Shown here: positions 34,821 to 43,275 of the stretch, one piece after another
Position numbering within the stretch: the first letter of the stretch is position 1
How the letters are laid out: each line of letters starts with the position of its first letter
Assembly (NCBI RefSeq): GCF_005405245.1
Contig: NZ_BJDR01000001.1
Span: 147,163 to 211,162 of the forward strand
From: Enterococcus nangangensis
GTDB taxonomy: Bacteria > Bacillota > Bacilli > Lactobacillales > Enterococcaceae
DNA: 64,000 nt
Direction: 5' to 3'
The notes under the pieces: model-generated
What the model was told of the DNA's origin: nothing
Seen by the model: the letters and a program-made list of their open reading frames with translations, nothing else
Databases searched by the model: none
Translations under genes and position numbers: made by a program

Positions 34821-35294
34821 TTGAGTAGTGTTGTCGAAACCGTCACGGAGTTAGTTACGCCATTTTTAACGGCTAAGAATTTCTATTTAGTGGATGCAGA
34901 ATTTGTTAAAGAAGGTAAAAATTGGTTCTTGCGAGTTTTTATTGATAAAGAAGGCGGCATTGACATTGATGAATGTGTTGAGGTCAGCGAATTTTTATCA
35001 GAAGCTTTGGATCAATTGGAGCCAGACCCGATTCCCCAAGCTTACTTTTTAGAGGTTTCTTCGCCAGGAGCAGAACCACCTTTGAAAAAAGAAGAAGACT
35101 ATCAACGGGCCTTGAATCAATACATCCATATCTCCTTATACCAAGCTTTAGCAGGAGAAAAGCAATGGGATGGCTTTTTACGGAATTTAACAGCTGACGA
35201 ATTAACTTTAGAAATCAAAGTGAAAAGTCGCAGCAAAGAAATTGTAGTGCCACGGAAAGACATTGCCAAAGCACGCCTTGCGATTCAGTTTTAA
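34821..35294 (+). CDS. rimP: Ribosome maturation factor RimP
   Basis: 157 residues. [36 protein letters not shown] is the RimP N-terminal domain, and [13 protein letters not shown] joins to an SH3-like C-terminal domain. RimP assists 30S assembly. The start is TTG 34821 following AAGGGGGG. First gene of the rimP-nusA-ylxR-ylxQ-infB-rbfA operon. Confidence 0.95.
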   Translation: MSSVVETVTELVTPFLTAKNFYLVDAEFVKEGKNWFLRVFIDKEGGIDIDECVEVSEFLSEALDQLEPDPIPQAYFLEVSSPGAEPPLKKEEDYQRALNQYIHISLYQALAGEKQWDGFLRNLTADELTLEIKVKSRSKEIVVPRKDIAKARLAIQF

Positions 35295-35312
35295 AATGAT
35301 GGAGGAACTCTG

Positions 35313-36512
35313 ATGAGTAAAGAAATGTTAAACGCCTTAGACGCCTTGGAAAGCGAAAAAGGAATTGCAAAAGAAATCGTCATTGATGCATTAGAAGCAG
35401 CGCTAGTCTCTGCTTATAAACGTCATTACGGTCAAGCGCAAAATGTCGAAGTTGAATTTGATATGAAAAAAGGCAACATCCACGTTTACGCAGTAAAGGA
35501 AGTAACGGAAGAAGTGATGGACTCCCAATTGGAAGTCAGCTTAAAAGACGCTTTAAAAGTTAATAAAGCGTACGAAATTGGCGATACCATTCGTTTTGAA
35601 GTTACCCCTAAAGATTTTGGTCGGATTGCTGCTCAAACAGCAAAACAAGTTATCTTGCAACGAGTTCGTGAAGCAGAACGCAGTATCATTTATAACGAAT
35701 TTTCTGCTTACGAAAAAGATATCATGCAAGGAATTGTGGAACGCCAAGATAATCGGTATATCTATGTGAACTTAGGTAAGATTGAAGCAGTGTTATCCAA
35801 GCAAGATCAAATGCCTAATGAACACTATCAACCTCATGACCGGATTAAAGTCTACGTTTCCAAAGTAGAAAATACTTCCAAAGGGCCACAAGTTTTTGTG
35901 AGTCGATCACATCCGGATCTATTACGGCGCTTGTTTGAACAAGAAGTGCCTGAAGTTTACGATGGTACAGTAGAAATCGTCAGCATCGCGCGGGAAGCCG
36001 GCGACCGGGCTAAAGTAGCGGTGAAATCTAACGACCCCAATATTGATCCAGTAGGGACTTGTGTTGGACCAAAAGGCCAACGGGTTCAAGCTATTGTGAA
36101 TGAGCTAAAAGGGGAAAATATGGATATCGTGCAATATAGCGAAGATCCAGCTGAATTTATTGCCAATGCTTTGAATCCAGCCCAAGTTATTGACGTGATT
36201 TTCTCCCCAGAAAATCCTAAAGTCTGCACTGTTGTCGTTCCTGATTACCAATTATCTTTAGCTATTGGGAAAAAAGGCCAAAATGCACGATTGGCAGCTA
36301 AATTAACCAGCCATAAGATTGACATTAAACCTGAATCAGAAATGGCCGCTTACTACGAAGAACAAGCTGCAGTCAGTGCTGCAGTGGAAGAGGCCGTCGA
36401 AGAAGTTGTAGCAGAAGACGTCTTGGCAGCTGAAGCTATAGAAACTGGCGATGCTGTGGTGGAAACATCTGAAGAAGCCGCACCACAAGAACAAGAGGAT
36501 TCAGCAGAATAA
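35313..36512 (+). CDS. nusA: Transcription elongation/termination factor NusA
   Basis: 399 residues. N-terminal RNA polymerase-binding domain (to about 125), S1 domain (ERQDNRYIYVNLGKIEAVLS near 140), then two KH domains (PVGTCVGPKGQRVQAIVNEL and LAIGKKGQNARLAAKLTSHKI). The last 50 residues are a Glu/Ala-rich acidic tail without a repeat domain. NusA pauses RNA polymerase and aids hairpin termination, so the leader terminator of its own operon is a natural feedback target. GGAGG precedes ATG 35313. Confidence 0.96.
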   Translation: MSKEMLNALDALESEKGIAKEIVIDALEAALVSAYKRHYGQAQNVEVEFDMKKGNIHVYAVKEVTEEVMDSQLEVSLKDALKVNKAYEIGDTIRFEVTPKDFGRIAAQTAKQVILQRVREAERSIIYNEFSAYEKDIMQGIVERQDNRYIYVNLGKIEAVLSKQDQMPNEHYQPHDRIKVYVSKVENTSKGPQVFVSRSHPDLLRRLFEQEVPEVYDGTVEIVSIAREAGDRAKVAVKSNDPNIDPVGTCVGPKGQRVQAIVNELKGENMDIVQYSEDPAEFIANALNPAQVIDVIFSPENPKVCTVVVPDYQLSLAIGKKGQNARLAAKLTSHKIDIKPESEMAAYYEEQAAVSAAVEEAVEEVVAEDVLAAEAIETGDAVVETSEEAAPQEQEDSAE

Positions 36513-36537
36513 AGCAGTAGCTAAAGGAGTTTTGCAG

Positions 36538-36831
36538 ATGAAACAAAGAAAAATTCCCATGCGTAAAGATGTTGTTTCTGGTGAAATGTATCCCAAAAAA
36601 GAATTAGTCCGTATCGTCAAAAATCAAGAAGGCGAAATTAGCATTGACCCAACTGGCAAGAAAAATGGCCGAGGGGCGTATGTGGCTTTAGAACCGACTT
36701 TGATTAAAAAAGCGTGGGACAAAAAAATCTTAGATCGCGTCTTAGAAACATCCTTAAGTGATGCTTTTTATCAAGAGCTCTATGATTATGTGGAACATCA
36801 AAAAGCCCGGAAGGAACTTTTAGGCAAGTGA
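36538..36831 (+). CDS. ylxR: YlxR family RNA-binding protein (RNase P modulator RnpM)
   Basis: 97 residues from ATG 36538 behind AAAGGAG. KIPMRKDVVSGEMYPKKELVRIVKN and GKKNGRGAYV are the family motifs; in place of the common CR..C cluster it has R-K-D-V-V-S, as in many lactobacilli. The family sits between nusA and infB in Firmicutes and has been reported to bind RNase P RNA. Overlaps the next gene by four bases. Confidence 0.9.
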   Translation: MKQRKIPMRKDVVSGEMYPKKELVRIVKNQEGEISIDPTGKKNGRGAYVALEPTLIKKAWDKKILDRVLETSLSDAFYQELYDYVEHQKARKELLGK

Positions 36832-37124
36832 ATAAAGGATTAAACCTTTTAGGTCTAGCGCAACGAGCTGGTAAACTGGTGAGTGGCGAAGAAACCGTCA
36901 TTAAAAATATTCGCCAAGGGCAAGCTCAGCTGGTGATCGTTTGTGTGGATGCCAGCGACAATACCAAAAAAAAATTAAAAGATAAATGTACATTTTATCA
37001 TGTGCCATATGTGGAGGCTTTTACCAACATGGAGTTATCTCATGCTATTGGAAAAAAGCGAACCGTCTGTGGCCTGACAGAGGCAGGCTTTAAGCAGAGT
37101 CTGTTGAAAATACTACAAGGTTAG
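36828..37124 (+). CDS. ylxQ: L7Ae-family kink-turn binding protein YlxQ
   Basis: 98 residues starting at GTG 36828, inside the ylxR stop. NLLGLAQRAGKLVSGEETVIKNIRQG and LVIVCVDASDNTKKKL are the L7Ae/L30e-like fold motifs. Such proteins bind K-turn RNA; their exact target in the ribosome pathway is not settled. Translationally coupled to ylxR and 12 bases before infB. Confidence 0.9.
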   Translation: MNKGLNLLGLAQRAGKLVSGEETVIKNIRQGQAQLVIVCVDASDNTKKKLKDKCTFYHVPYVEAFTNMELSHAIGKKRTVCGLTEAGFKQSLLKILQG

Positions 37125-37136
37125 GAAGGTGATTGC

Positions 37137-39869
37137 ATGGGGAAAAAGCGTATTTACGAATTAGCCAAAGAAATCAATCAATCAAGTAAAGAGGTCGTGG
37201 CTAAGGCCCAGAGTTTAGGAATCACGGTTAAAAATCATATGGGGGCCATTAACGAAGCGGATGAAGGAAAAATTCGCCAAGCTTTTGCACCAAAGAAAGC
37301 CCCTGTTAAACCGAGTGCCGCGCACAAACCCACCCCTACACCTCAACCAGCTCAAAGGAGTCAAATGAAAGACAACAACGCTAGTAAAACCAATGGAACT
37401 ACCCCACAACGGGATAATCGCAACAATAATCAAAGTCGCCCACAAGGGAACAATCAAAATCGCAACAAACAAAACCCAGTGAACCGCGACAATCAAGCTT
37501 CAGGTAATCAAGGAAGCCGCAATAACGAAGGCAACCGGAACCGTAGCCAAAATCAAAACCAAAGTCGCAATACGAACCAAAATGCAAATCGTGCTAACAA
37601 TCAAGGCAACAGCAGCAACCAAAATCGGAACAATCAAAATCGCAATAACCAGAATCGCCCACAAGGTGCTGGTCAAAATCGCGATAATCAAAATCGGAGT
37701 CAAGGCACGAATAACGCGCAAGGACAAAATCGTAATACGAATCAAAATGCGAACCGCAACAATAATAATCGTCCGCAAGGTCAAAACAGCAATCGCCCTA
37801 GTAATACACAAGGTGCGAACCAAAATCGTAACAACAACCAAAACACTAACCGCAACAATACGAGTGCTAACCAAGGTGGACAAAGCAATCAAAACCGCAA
37901 TGCCAACAGCCAACGGAGCTTCAGCAATAACAATGAACGGACAAACCGTAGTGAAGACAGTGGCAACCGTTTTAACAGTAACAACCGCTCTAACCAAAAT
38001 CGTAACAACCAATACGGAAACCAAAATCGCAACAAATTTAATAAGAAAGGTAAAAAAGGTCGCCAACAAGTAGCGACTAAACCAGCAGTGCCACCACGGA
38101 AGTTCCGGGAATTACCAGAAGTTTTAGAATACACAGATGGCATGAATGTGGCTGAAATCTCTAAAAAATTGCACCGGGAACCAGCAGAAATTATCAAAAA
38201 GCTCTTTATGGTAGGCGTAATGGTTAACCAAAATCAACCCCTCGATAAAGATACGATTGAAATTTTAGCAGCTGATTACGGCATTGAAGCCCAAGAAAAA
38301 ATTCAAGAAGATATCGCCGATATCGATAAATATTTTGAAGATGATGATGTCAATCCTGAAAAATTAATCAACCGACCACCAGTCGTGACGATTATGGGTC
38401 ACGTCGACCACGGGAAAACTACTTTGTTGGATAAATTACGGCATACTCATGTAACTCAAGGGGAAGCTGGGGGAATTACCCAACATATCGGTGCTTACCA
38501 AATTGAGATTGATGGCAAACCGATTACGTTCTTGGATACACCAGGACACGCGGCCTTCACTTCGATGCGGGCGCGGGGCGCTTCTATTACTGATATTACT
38601 ATCTTAGTGGTGGCAGCTGATGATGGGGTGATGCCACAAACGGTAGAAGCAATTAACCACGCCAAAGCGGCCAATGTGCCAATTATTGTGGCCGTGAATA
38701 AAATTGATAAACCAGGCGCTAATCCTGATCACGTCATGCAAGAACTCAGCGAACATGAATTAATTCCTGAAGCTTGGGGTGGCGACACTATTTTCGTGAA
38801 TATTTCTGCTAAATTTGGTCAAAACATTGATGAATTATTAGAAATGATTCTCTTAGTGGCGGAAATGGAAGACTTAAAAGCTGACCCAACTGCTCGTCCA
38901 ATTGGGACCGTGATTGAAGCACGCTTAGATAAAGGGAAAGGCCCTGTGGCTACTTTATTAGTACAACAAGGGACTCTAAAAGTTGGCGACCCTATCGTTG
39001 TGGGGAATACTTTTGGTCGTGTCCGGGTAATGGCTAACGCCACTGGCCGCCGGGAAAAAGTTGCTGGTCCAGCTACACCAGTGGAAATTACTGGCTTAAA
39101 CGATGTACCGCAAGCAGGGGATCACTTTGCAGTCTTTGAAGATGAAAAAACAGCACGGGCTGCTGGGGAAGAACGAGCTAAACGAGCTTTACTAGAACAC
39201 CGAGCCGTTTCTTCACGTGTAACCTTAGACAACTTGTTTGAAAGTCTTAAAGAAGGCGAACTAAAAGAAGTCAACGTCATTATTAAAGCTGACGTGCAAG
39301 GTTCAGCTGAAGCTTTAAGTGCTTCTTTACAAAAAATTGAAGTGGCTGGCGTCCGGGTGAAAATTGTCCACTCTGCAGTCGGCGCGATCAATGAATCTGA
39401 TGTTACTTTGGCTGCCGCCAGTAACGCCATCATCATTGGTTTTAACGTCCGGCCAACACCGCAAGCTAAAATCCAAGCAGAACAAGAAGAAGTGGATATT
39501 CGTTTACACCGCATTATCTATAAAGTAATCGATGAAATCGAAACAGCGATGCAAGGGATGCTGGATCCTGAATTTGAAGAAAAAATTATCGGTCAAATGA
39601 TTGTACGTGAACTTTATAAAGTTTCTAAAGTCGGGACGATTGCCGGTTGTTACGTAACAGATGGCGCCATTCGTCGGGATGCTGGTGTCCGCGTTATTCG
39701 CGATAGCATTGTTATCTTCGAAGGAAAATTAGCCAGCTTGAAACGTTTCAAAGACGACGCTAAAGAAGTCACTAAAGGCTTTGAGTGTGGGGCGATGATT
39801 GAAAACTTCAACGACTTGCATGTGGATGATGTGATTGAAGCCTTCGTCATGGAAGAAATTAAGAAATAA
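37137..39869 (+). CDS. infB: Translation initiation factor IF-2
   Basis: 910 residues. First IF2_N domain at 1-50, then a linker of about 240 residues (about 65-305) made almost only of Asn, Gln, Arg, Ser and Gly (repeats of NRNNNQ, QNRN, RPQGQN), second IF2_N near 325-380, and the G domain with GHVDHGKT at 421-428, DTPGH and NKID, followed by domains II-IV. IF-2 places fMet-tRNA on the 30S subunit. The linker is unusually Asn-rich compared with the charged linkers common in other bacteria. AAGGTG precedes ATG 37137. Confidence 0.96.
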   Translation: MGKKRIYELAKEINQSSKEVVAKAQSLGITVKNHMGAINEADEGKIRQAFAPKKAPVKPSAAHKPTPTPQPAQRSQMKDNNASKTNGTTPQRDNRNNNQSRPQGNNQNRNKQNPVNRDNQASGNQGSRNNEGNRNRSQNQNQSRNTNQNANRANNQGNSSNQNRNNQNRNNQNRPQGAGQNRDNQNRSQGTNNAQGQNRNTNQNANRNNNNRPQGQNSNRPSNTQGANQNRNNNQNTNRNNTSANQGGQSNQNRNANSQRSFSNNNERTNRSEDSGNRFNSNNRSNQNRNNQYGNQNRNKFNKKGKKGRQQVATKPAVPPRKFRELPEVLEYTDGMNVAEISKKLHREPAEIIKKLFMVGVMVNQNQPLDKDTIEILAADYGIEAQEKIQEDIADIDKYFEDDDVNPEKLINRPPVVTIMGHVDHGKTTLLDKLRHTHVTQGEAGGITQHIGAYQIEIDGKPITFLDTPGHAAFTSMRARGASITDITILVVAADDGVMPQTVEAINHAKAANVPIIVAVNKIDKPGANPDHVMQELSEHELIPEAWGGDTIFVNISAKFGQNIDELLEMILLVAEMEDLKADPTARPIGTVIEARLDKGKGPVATLLVQQGTLKVGDPIVVGNTFGRVRVMANATGRREKVAGPATPVEITGLNDVPQAGDHFAVFEDEKTARAAGEERAKRALLEHRAVSSRVTLDNLFESLKEGELKEVNVIIKADVQGSAEALSASLQKIEVAGVRVKIVHSAVGAINESDVTLAAASNAIIIGFNVRPTPQAKIQAEQEEVDIRLHRIIYKVIDEIETAMQGMLDPEFEEKIIGQMIVRELYKVSKVGTIAGCYVTDGAIRRDAGVRVIRDSIVIFEGKLASLKRFKDDAKEVTKGFECGAMIENFNDLHVDDVIEAFVMEEIKK

Positions 39870-39887
39870 ACCAAAGGAGGACTTGCT

Positions 39888-40238
39888 ATGCCTCAATATC
39901 GTGATCGACGAGTAGCGCAAGAAATTCAACGGGAAATCAATGATATTTTGAAAAAACGGGTGAAAGATCCACGCGTCCAAAATATCAATATTACTGACGT
40001 CCAGGTTACTGGCGACTTGCAACAGGCTAATGTGTATTACAGCATTTTGTCTGATAAGGCCAGCGACGCGCAACGGGCGGAAGAAGGCTTGGAAAAAGCC
40101 AAAGGGATTATCCGAAAAGAATTAGGGAGTCGCCTCAGTATTTATAAAACACCAGAGCTGTTCTTTGAAAAAGACGCTTCGGTGCAATACGGCGACCATA
40201 TCGACCAACTCTTGCGTCAACTCCACGAAAAAGAATAA
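39888..40238 (+). CDS. rbfA: Ribosome-binding factor A
   Basis: 116 residues. RDRRVAQEIQREINDILKKRVKDPR at the N-terminus and VTGDLQQANVYYSIL are the KH-like RbfA motifs. It helps mature the 16S 5' end. AAAGGAGG precedes ATG 39888; last gene of the nusA-infB operon with a strong terminator behind it. Confidence 0.96.
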   Translation: MPQYRDRRVAQEIQREINDILKKRVKDPRVQNINITDVQVTGDLQQANVYYSILSDKASDAQRAEEGLEKAKGIIRKELGSRLSIYKTPELFFEKDASVQYGDHIDQLLRQLHEKE

Positions 40239-40259
40239 AACTTTCTACTGATTGTTTTT

Positions 40260-40303
40260 GAAGCCCGTTTGTAGTCTTCGTGACTGCAAGCGGGCTTCTT
40301 TTT
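40260..40303 (+). terminator. Terminator of the nusA-infB-rbfA operon
   Basis: GAAGCCCG...GTAGTC pairs with GACTGC...CGGGCTTC around TTCG, followed by TTTTTG. Confidence 0.9.
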
Positions 40304-40352
40304 GTTTATGTTTTGCTGTGCGGGTGGTTTTCAAAACATACAACAATAAATT

Positions 40353-40384
40353 AAAAATCACCCCAAATAATTGAGGTGATTTTT
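40353..40384. terminator. Hairpin ending the small minus-strand gene
   Basis: AAAAATCACC pairs with GGTGATTTTT. A- and T-tracts on both sides allow termination in either direction; it lies nine bases past the stop codon of the 53-residue gene. Confidence 0.75.
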
Positions 40385-40392
40385 ATAATTCA

Positions 40393-40554
40393 TTACACTT
40401 CTTCAGCTCGTGCTTTTAAAACCCGTAAAGCATCGTTGTAGCTAGTTAAGTAACGCTCAGTAATCTGTTTAGTGGAAAGCGTGCTGAGGTCTTTGGCGCT
40501 TAAATAAAGCATTGCCAAGTCGTGAGCTGCTTTTTCCATAGAAATTTTTTCCAT
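40393..40554 (-). CDS. Small conserved-looking hypothetical protein, 53 residues
   Basis: On the minus strand AAGGAG (40564-40569) is followed by three in-frame ATG codons; ATG 40554 has the best spacing (nine bases). The product MEKISMEKAAHDLAMLYLSA... is helical and soluble with no Cys or membrane segment, and ends in LKARAEEV. It has a proper RBS and its own terminator, so it is very likely expressed. I do not recognise a family. It lies head-to-head with the fluoride riboswitch, so the two share the 40570-40640 control region. Confidence 0.7.
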   Translation of the reverse strand: MEKISMEKAAHDLAMLYLSAKDLSTLSTKQITERYLTSYNDALRVLKARAEEV

Positions 40555-40612
40555 GTCCATCATCTCCTTTTTCTTAAGTGTAACAAATTTTAAAGCTTTT
40601 GCACGGAATAAT

Positions 40613-40641
40613 TTGCAAAAAATTTTATTTCATGTTATTTT
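40613..40641 (+). promoter_or_regulatory. Promoter of the fluoride riboswitch transcript
   Basis: TTGCAA (40613-40618), 17 bases, TATTTT (40636-40641) with a TGT extension. Confidence 0.6.
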
Positions 40642-40654
40642 AGCTAAAGAAAAA

Positions 40655-40745
40655 AGGTGATGGTGTTCGCCTTTAACCGTCGCAAGACTAATGACGCCTA
40701 CCAAAATGCTCGTTATCAGACGAGTTTATTTTGGTAGGCTTTTTA
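40655..40745 (+). promoter_or_regulatory. Fluoride riboswitch (crcB RNA) with terminator
   Basis: The aptamer GGTGATGGTGTTCGCC (40656-40671) followed by AACCG, the ACTAATGACGCCTAC segment (40687-40701) matches the fluoride riboswitch consensus. The 3' part also forms one arm of a terminator: GCCTACCAAAAT (40696-40707) pairs with ATTTTGGTAGGC (40728-40739) and five T follow. Fluoride binding would free the downstream gene, a CLC-type antiporter, from termination. Confidence 0.92.
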
Positions 40746-40774
40746 TTTTGCGATAGAAAGAGGAGTTGTGGAGT

Positions 40775-42004
40775 ATGAAAAATATACTAGCAAGCAGTAA
40801 ATATTTTGTGAAGTGGTTGGGAATTAGCCTTTGTGTCGGAATTCCTATGGGGGGGTTATCGGCGTTCTTTTTAAAAAATTTAGCATTGGTGACTAGTTGG
40901 CGAATACAACAGCCGTGGCTTTTATTTTTATTGCCTGTAGCAGGTTTACTCTTTGGTTTTTTATATCATCGTTATGGGGCCAATGCCAAACGGGGAAATA
41001 ATTTGGTTATTGAACAAGGGAATGGCGGCAAGGAAAAAATACCTTTGCGTTTGATTCCTTTGACGCTCTTTGGGACGTTAAGTACGCACCTTTTTGGGGG
41101 ATCCGTGGGGCGCGAAGGCACGGCTGTACAAATGGGGGGCAGTGTTGCTGATTTTTGGAGCCGTCTTTTTCATTTAGCGCCAAGTGATCGCGAAATTATG
41201 ATTGTCAGTGGGATGAGTGCGGGTTTCGGCTCTGTCTTTGGCACGCCGCTAGCGGGGACCATTTTTGCTTTAGAAGTTTTAGTGGTGGGCCGGATTCGCA
41301 CCGAAGCGTTGGTGCCAGCTTTTTTTTCCAGTCTGGTGGCCAATTACGTGACCGAAGCACTAGGAGTGGTCCATACCCATTATCTGATGGGGACCGCGCC
41401 TACTTTCACCTGGTTTTTAATTGGCAAATTAATAATTGCCGGTATTTTGTTTGGCCTGACAGGGTGGTTGTTTGCCCATAGCATTAGCTGGTTAAAGCAA
41501 TTTTACGCCCGTGTAATTACTAGTCCTGCTTGGCGAAATGCTGCAGGAGGCGCTGTTGTCGTGCTCTTCGTCCTTTTATTTCACGGTGAACGTTATACCG
41601 GTTTATCCACCCAACTTTTAGCAGATGCTTTTAAAGGGGAAGCACATTTCTTTGACTTTATTAGCAAACTTTTTTACACGGCCCTTTCATTGGGAGCCGG
41701 TTTTCAAGGGGGCGAAGTGACCCCGCTGTTTGAAATAGGGGCGACTTTAGGAGCGGACTTGGCTAAACTTTTCCAAATCAGCGTGCCTTTTTTAGCGGGA
41801 CTGGGGTTCATTGGTGTTTTTAGTGGCGCAACGAACACGCCGATTGCCTGTTTTATTATGGGCATCGAACTTTTTGGTGGGGAAAATGCCCTCTACTTCT
41901 TTTTAATTTGTGTGGTAGCCTTCTTTGCTTCGGGTCGTTCCACGATTTATGGCTCCCAATTTTTTATCAAAGAAAAATTTCAACATCAAGAGACAATTCT
42001 ATAA
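40775..42004 (+). CDS. CLC-F type fluoride/proton antiporter
   Basis: 409 residues from ATG 40775, ten bases after AGAGGAG. About ten membrane segments. The CLC motif GREGT is at 112-116 (Glu114 as gating glutamate), with FGGS before it and GMSAGFGSVFGTPLAGTIFALEV near 146-168; GIPMGG occurs at 22-27 and GAGFQGGEVTPLFEIGA in the C-terminal half. Voltage-gated CLC-type proteins directly behind fluoride riboswitches are the CLC-F group, which expel fluoride in exchange for protons. The riboswitch makes this assignment strong. There is no crcB/fluc gene in the window. Confidence 0.93.
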   Translation: MKNILASSKYFVKWLGISLCVGIPMGGLSAFFLKNLALVTSWRIQQPWLLFLLPVAGLLFGFLYHRYGANAKRGNNLVIEQGNGGKEKIPLRLIPLTLFGTLSTHLFGGSVGREGTAVQMGGSVADFWSRLFHLAPSDREIMIVSGMSAGFGSVFGTPLAGTIFALEVLVVGRIRTEALVPAFFSSLVANYVTEALGVVHTHYLMGTAPTFTWFLIGKLIIAGILFGLTGWLFAHSISWLKQFYARVITSPAWRNAAGGAVVVLFVLLFHGERYTGLSTQLLADAFKGEAHFFDFISKLFYTALSLGAGFQGGEVTPLFEIGATLGADLAKLFQISVPFLAGLGFIGVFSGATNTPIACFIMGIELFGGENALYFFLICVVAFFASGRSTIYGSQFFIKEKFQHQETIL

Positions 42005-42008
42005 AAAC

Positions 42009-42060
42009 AGTACCCGTAAAAAGTCAGCTTTTCGGCTAATTTTTACGGGCACTATTTTTA
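42009..42060. terminator. Bidirectional terminator between clc and ydcF-like genes
   Basis: AGTACCCGTAAAAAGTCAGC pairs with CGGCTAATTTTTACGGGCACT with small mismatches, T-tracts on both strands. Confidence 0.8.
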
Positions 42061-42061
42061 T

Positions 42062-43117
42062 TTATCCATTCACTGCTTGAATAATTTCCAGAGCAAAACT
42101 AACGAAGGTCATGACGCCAACAAAGAAGACATGGCGTTCCTTATTCATCACTAAGATTGCCGCAAACTCGCGTAAAAAGGCGTTAGGTAAGTAGTAAAAA
42201 GCTGTTTTACAACCGATCCCATTTGCTTTTAATCCTTCATCGCGAGCGTCAAGACTGGCACGAAAGATGTGGAAGTTATTGGAGCAAAAGATGGCGCGGT
42301 AGGGCTGGTCACCACTTTTTTGATCCATCAAATATTTTGAAAAGCGCATATTTTCCGTGGTGTCAGTGGATTTATCTTCAATCAAGATATCCTGTGGGGG
42401 AATGCCGTGCTCTTTGGCGTATTGTGCCATGGCTGCGCCTTCTGCTAATGCTTCATCGCCGCCTTTACCACCGGACATTAATAATTGTGGCGCAGTACCT
42501 GTAGCTTTAAATTGTTTATGGTAAAAACTCATGGCTTTTTCAATTCGTTTTGCTAATAAAGGGGGAACTCGCTTGCCATCTAGTAAGCCGGCTCCTAAAA
42601 CAATAATATAATCTTGCTTTAAGGCGGGCCGATTAAACTGGTAAAGGAAACTGGCAGTAAAGAAATTAGCAAAGACAACAAGTAGATAAAAGCCTACTAA
42701 AGTTGCCCAACCGAGTAGCCACTCAAACCACGTCGGGTAATTAAAAGGCAGAGCGCGAATAATAATGAAGATAGTTAGGACGATGGCTAACATCAGCGTT
42801 AACATATTACTTAGGGAACGTGATTCTCGTTTTAATACTTGGCGGGCATTGAGGAACAAAAAAATAATTAAGCCATAGATGCCAAAAAGTAAAATCAACA
42901 GCAGAAAACCGATAATTAAAACCACCAAGACTAAAAGCCAAGAAAGATTGGCGCTTATCCCAAAGCCTAATAGGCCAAAAAGAAAACTTCCTAAAAATAA
43001 ATTGAAAAGTAAGCCGTTTAAGAGGCGCCGTCTTTCTATGAACCAACTAATTAGAAAAACAACACCAAAGAATAGGGGAATTAATAAAATATAAGAATTA
43101 TCAACGAGCTCTTTCAT
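42062..43117 (-). CDS. YdcF family (DUF218) membrane protein
   Basis: 351 residues. The N-terminal 165 residues hold about five membrane helices; the C-terminal part is the DUF218 domain: IIVLGAGLLDGKRVPPLLAKR near 172, LLMSGGKGGDEALAEG near 213, IEDKSTDTTENM near 246 and FCSNNFHIFRA. SanA, ElyC and YdcF in Escherichia belong here and are linked to envelope integrity; enzymatic activity is unknown. ATG 43117 follows GGAGGTG. Single gene, convergent with the fluoride antiporter. Confidence 0.85.
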   Translation of the reverse strand: MKELVDNSYILLIPLFFGVVFLISWFIERRRLLNGLLFNLFLGSFLFGLLGFGISANLSWLLVLVVLIIGFLLLILLFGIYGLIIFLFLNARQVLKRESRSLSNMLTLMLAIVLTIFIIIRALPFNYPTWFEWLLGWATLVGFYLLVVFANFFTASFLYQFNRPALKQDYIIVLGAGLLDGKRVPPLLAKRIEKAMSFYHKQFKATGTAPQLLMSGGKGGDEALAEGAAMAQYAKEHGIPPQDILIEDKSTDTTENMRFSKYLMDQKSGDQPYRAIFCSNNFHIFRASLDARDEGLKANGIGCKTAFYYLPNAFLREFAAILVMNKERHVFFVGVMTFVSFALEIIQAVNG

Positions 43118-43231
43118 GCTTCACCTCCGTTCCCATTATAGCAAAAGCCTTCGTCGGCCTCAATGAAATTAGCCAAGGCTAATTTCACTAATGGTCTCAG
43201 CCAAAAATAATAAACGAAGTAATGAGCTAGA

Positions 43232-43270
43232 CAAAAAAAGCTGTGGCCATAAACGCCACAGCTTTTGTCA
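43232..43270 (-). terminator. Terminator of the baeRF-like gene
   Basis: AAAAGCTGTGG pairs with CCACAGCTTTT; the T-tract (seven T) is on the minus strand. Confidence 0.8.
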
Positions 43271-43275
43271 TAAAT

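Noticed and set aside
37400..38050. Repeat-rich stretch suggestive of a CRISPR or tandem array
   Set aside because: The repeats are irregular AAYCRNAAY codon runs coding for the IF-2 linker, without constant repeats or unique spacers.
37500..38069. Long antisense frame (189 codons) opposite infB
   Set aside because: It is the mirror of the repetitive Asn/Gln/Arg codons of the IF-2 linker; no RBS and only low-complexity Ile/Val/Thr sequence.
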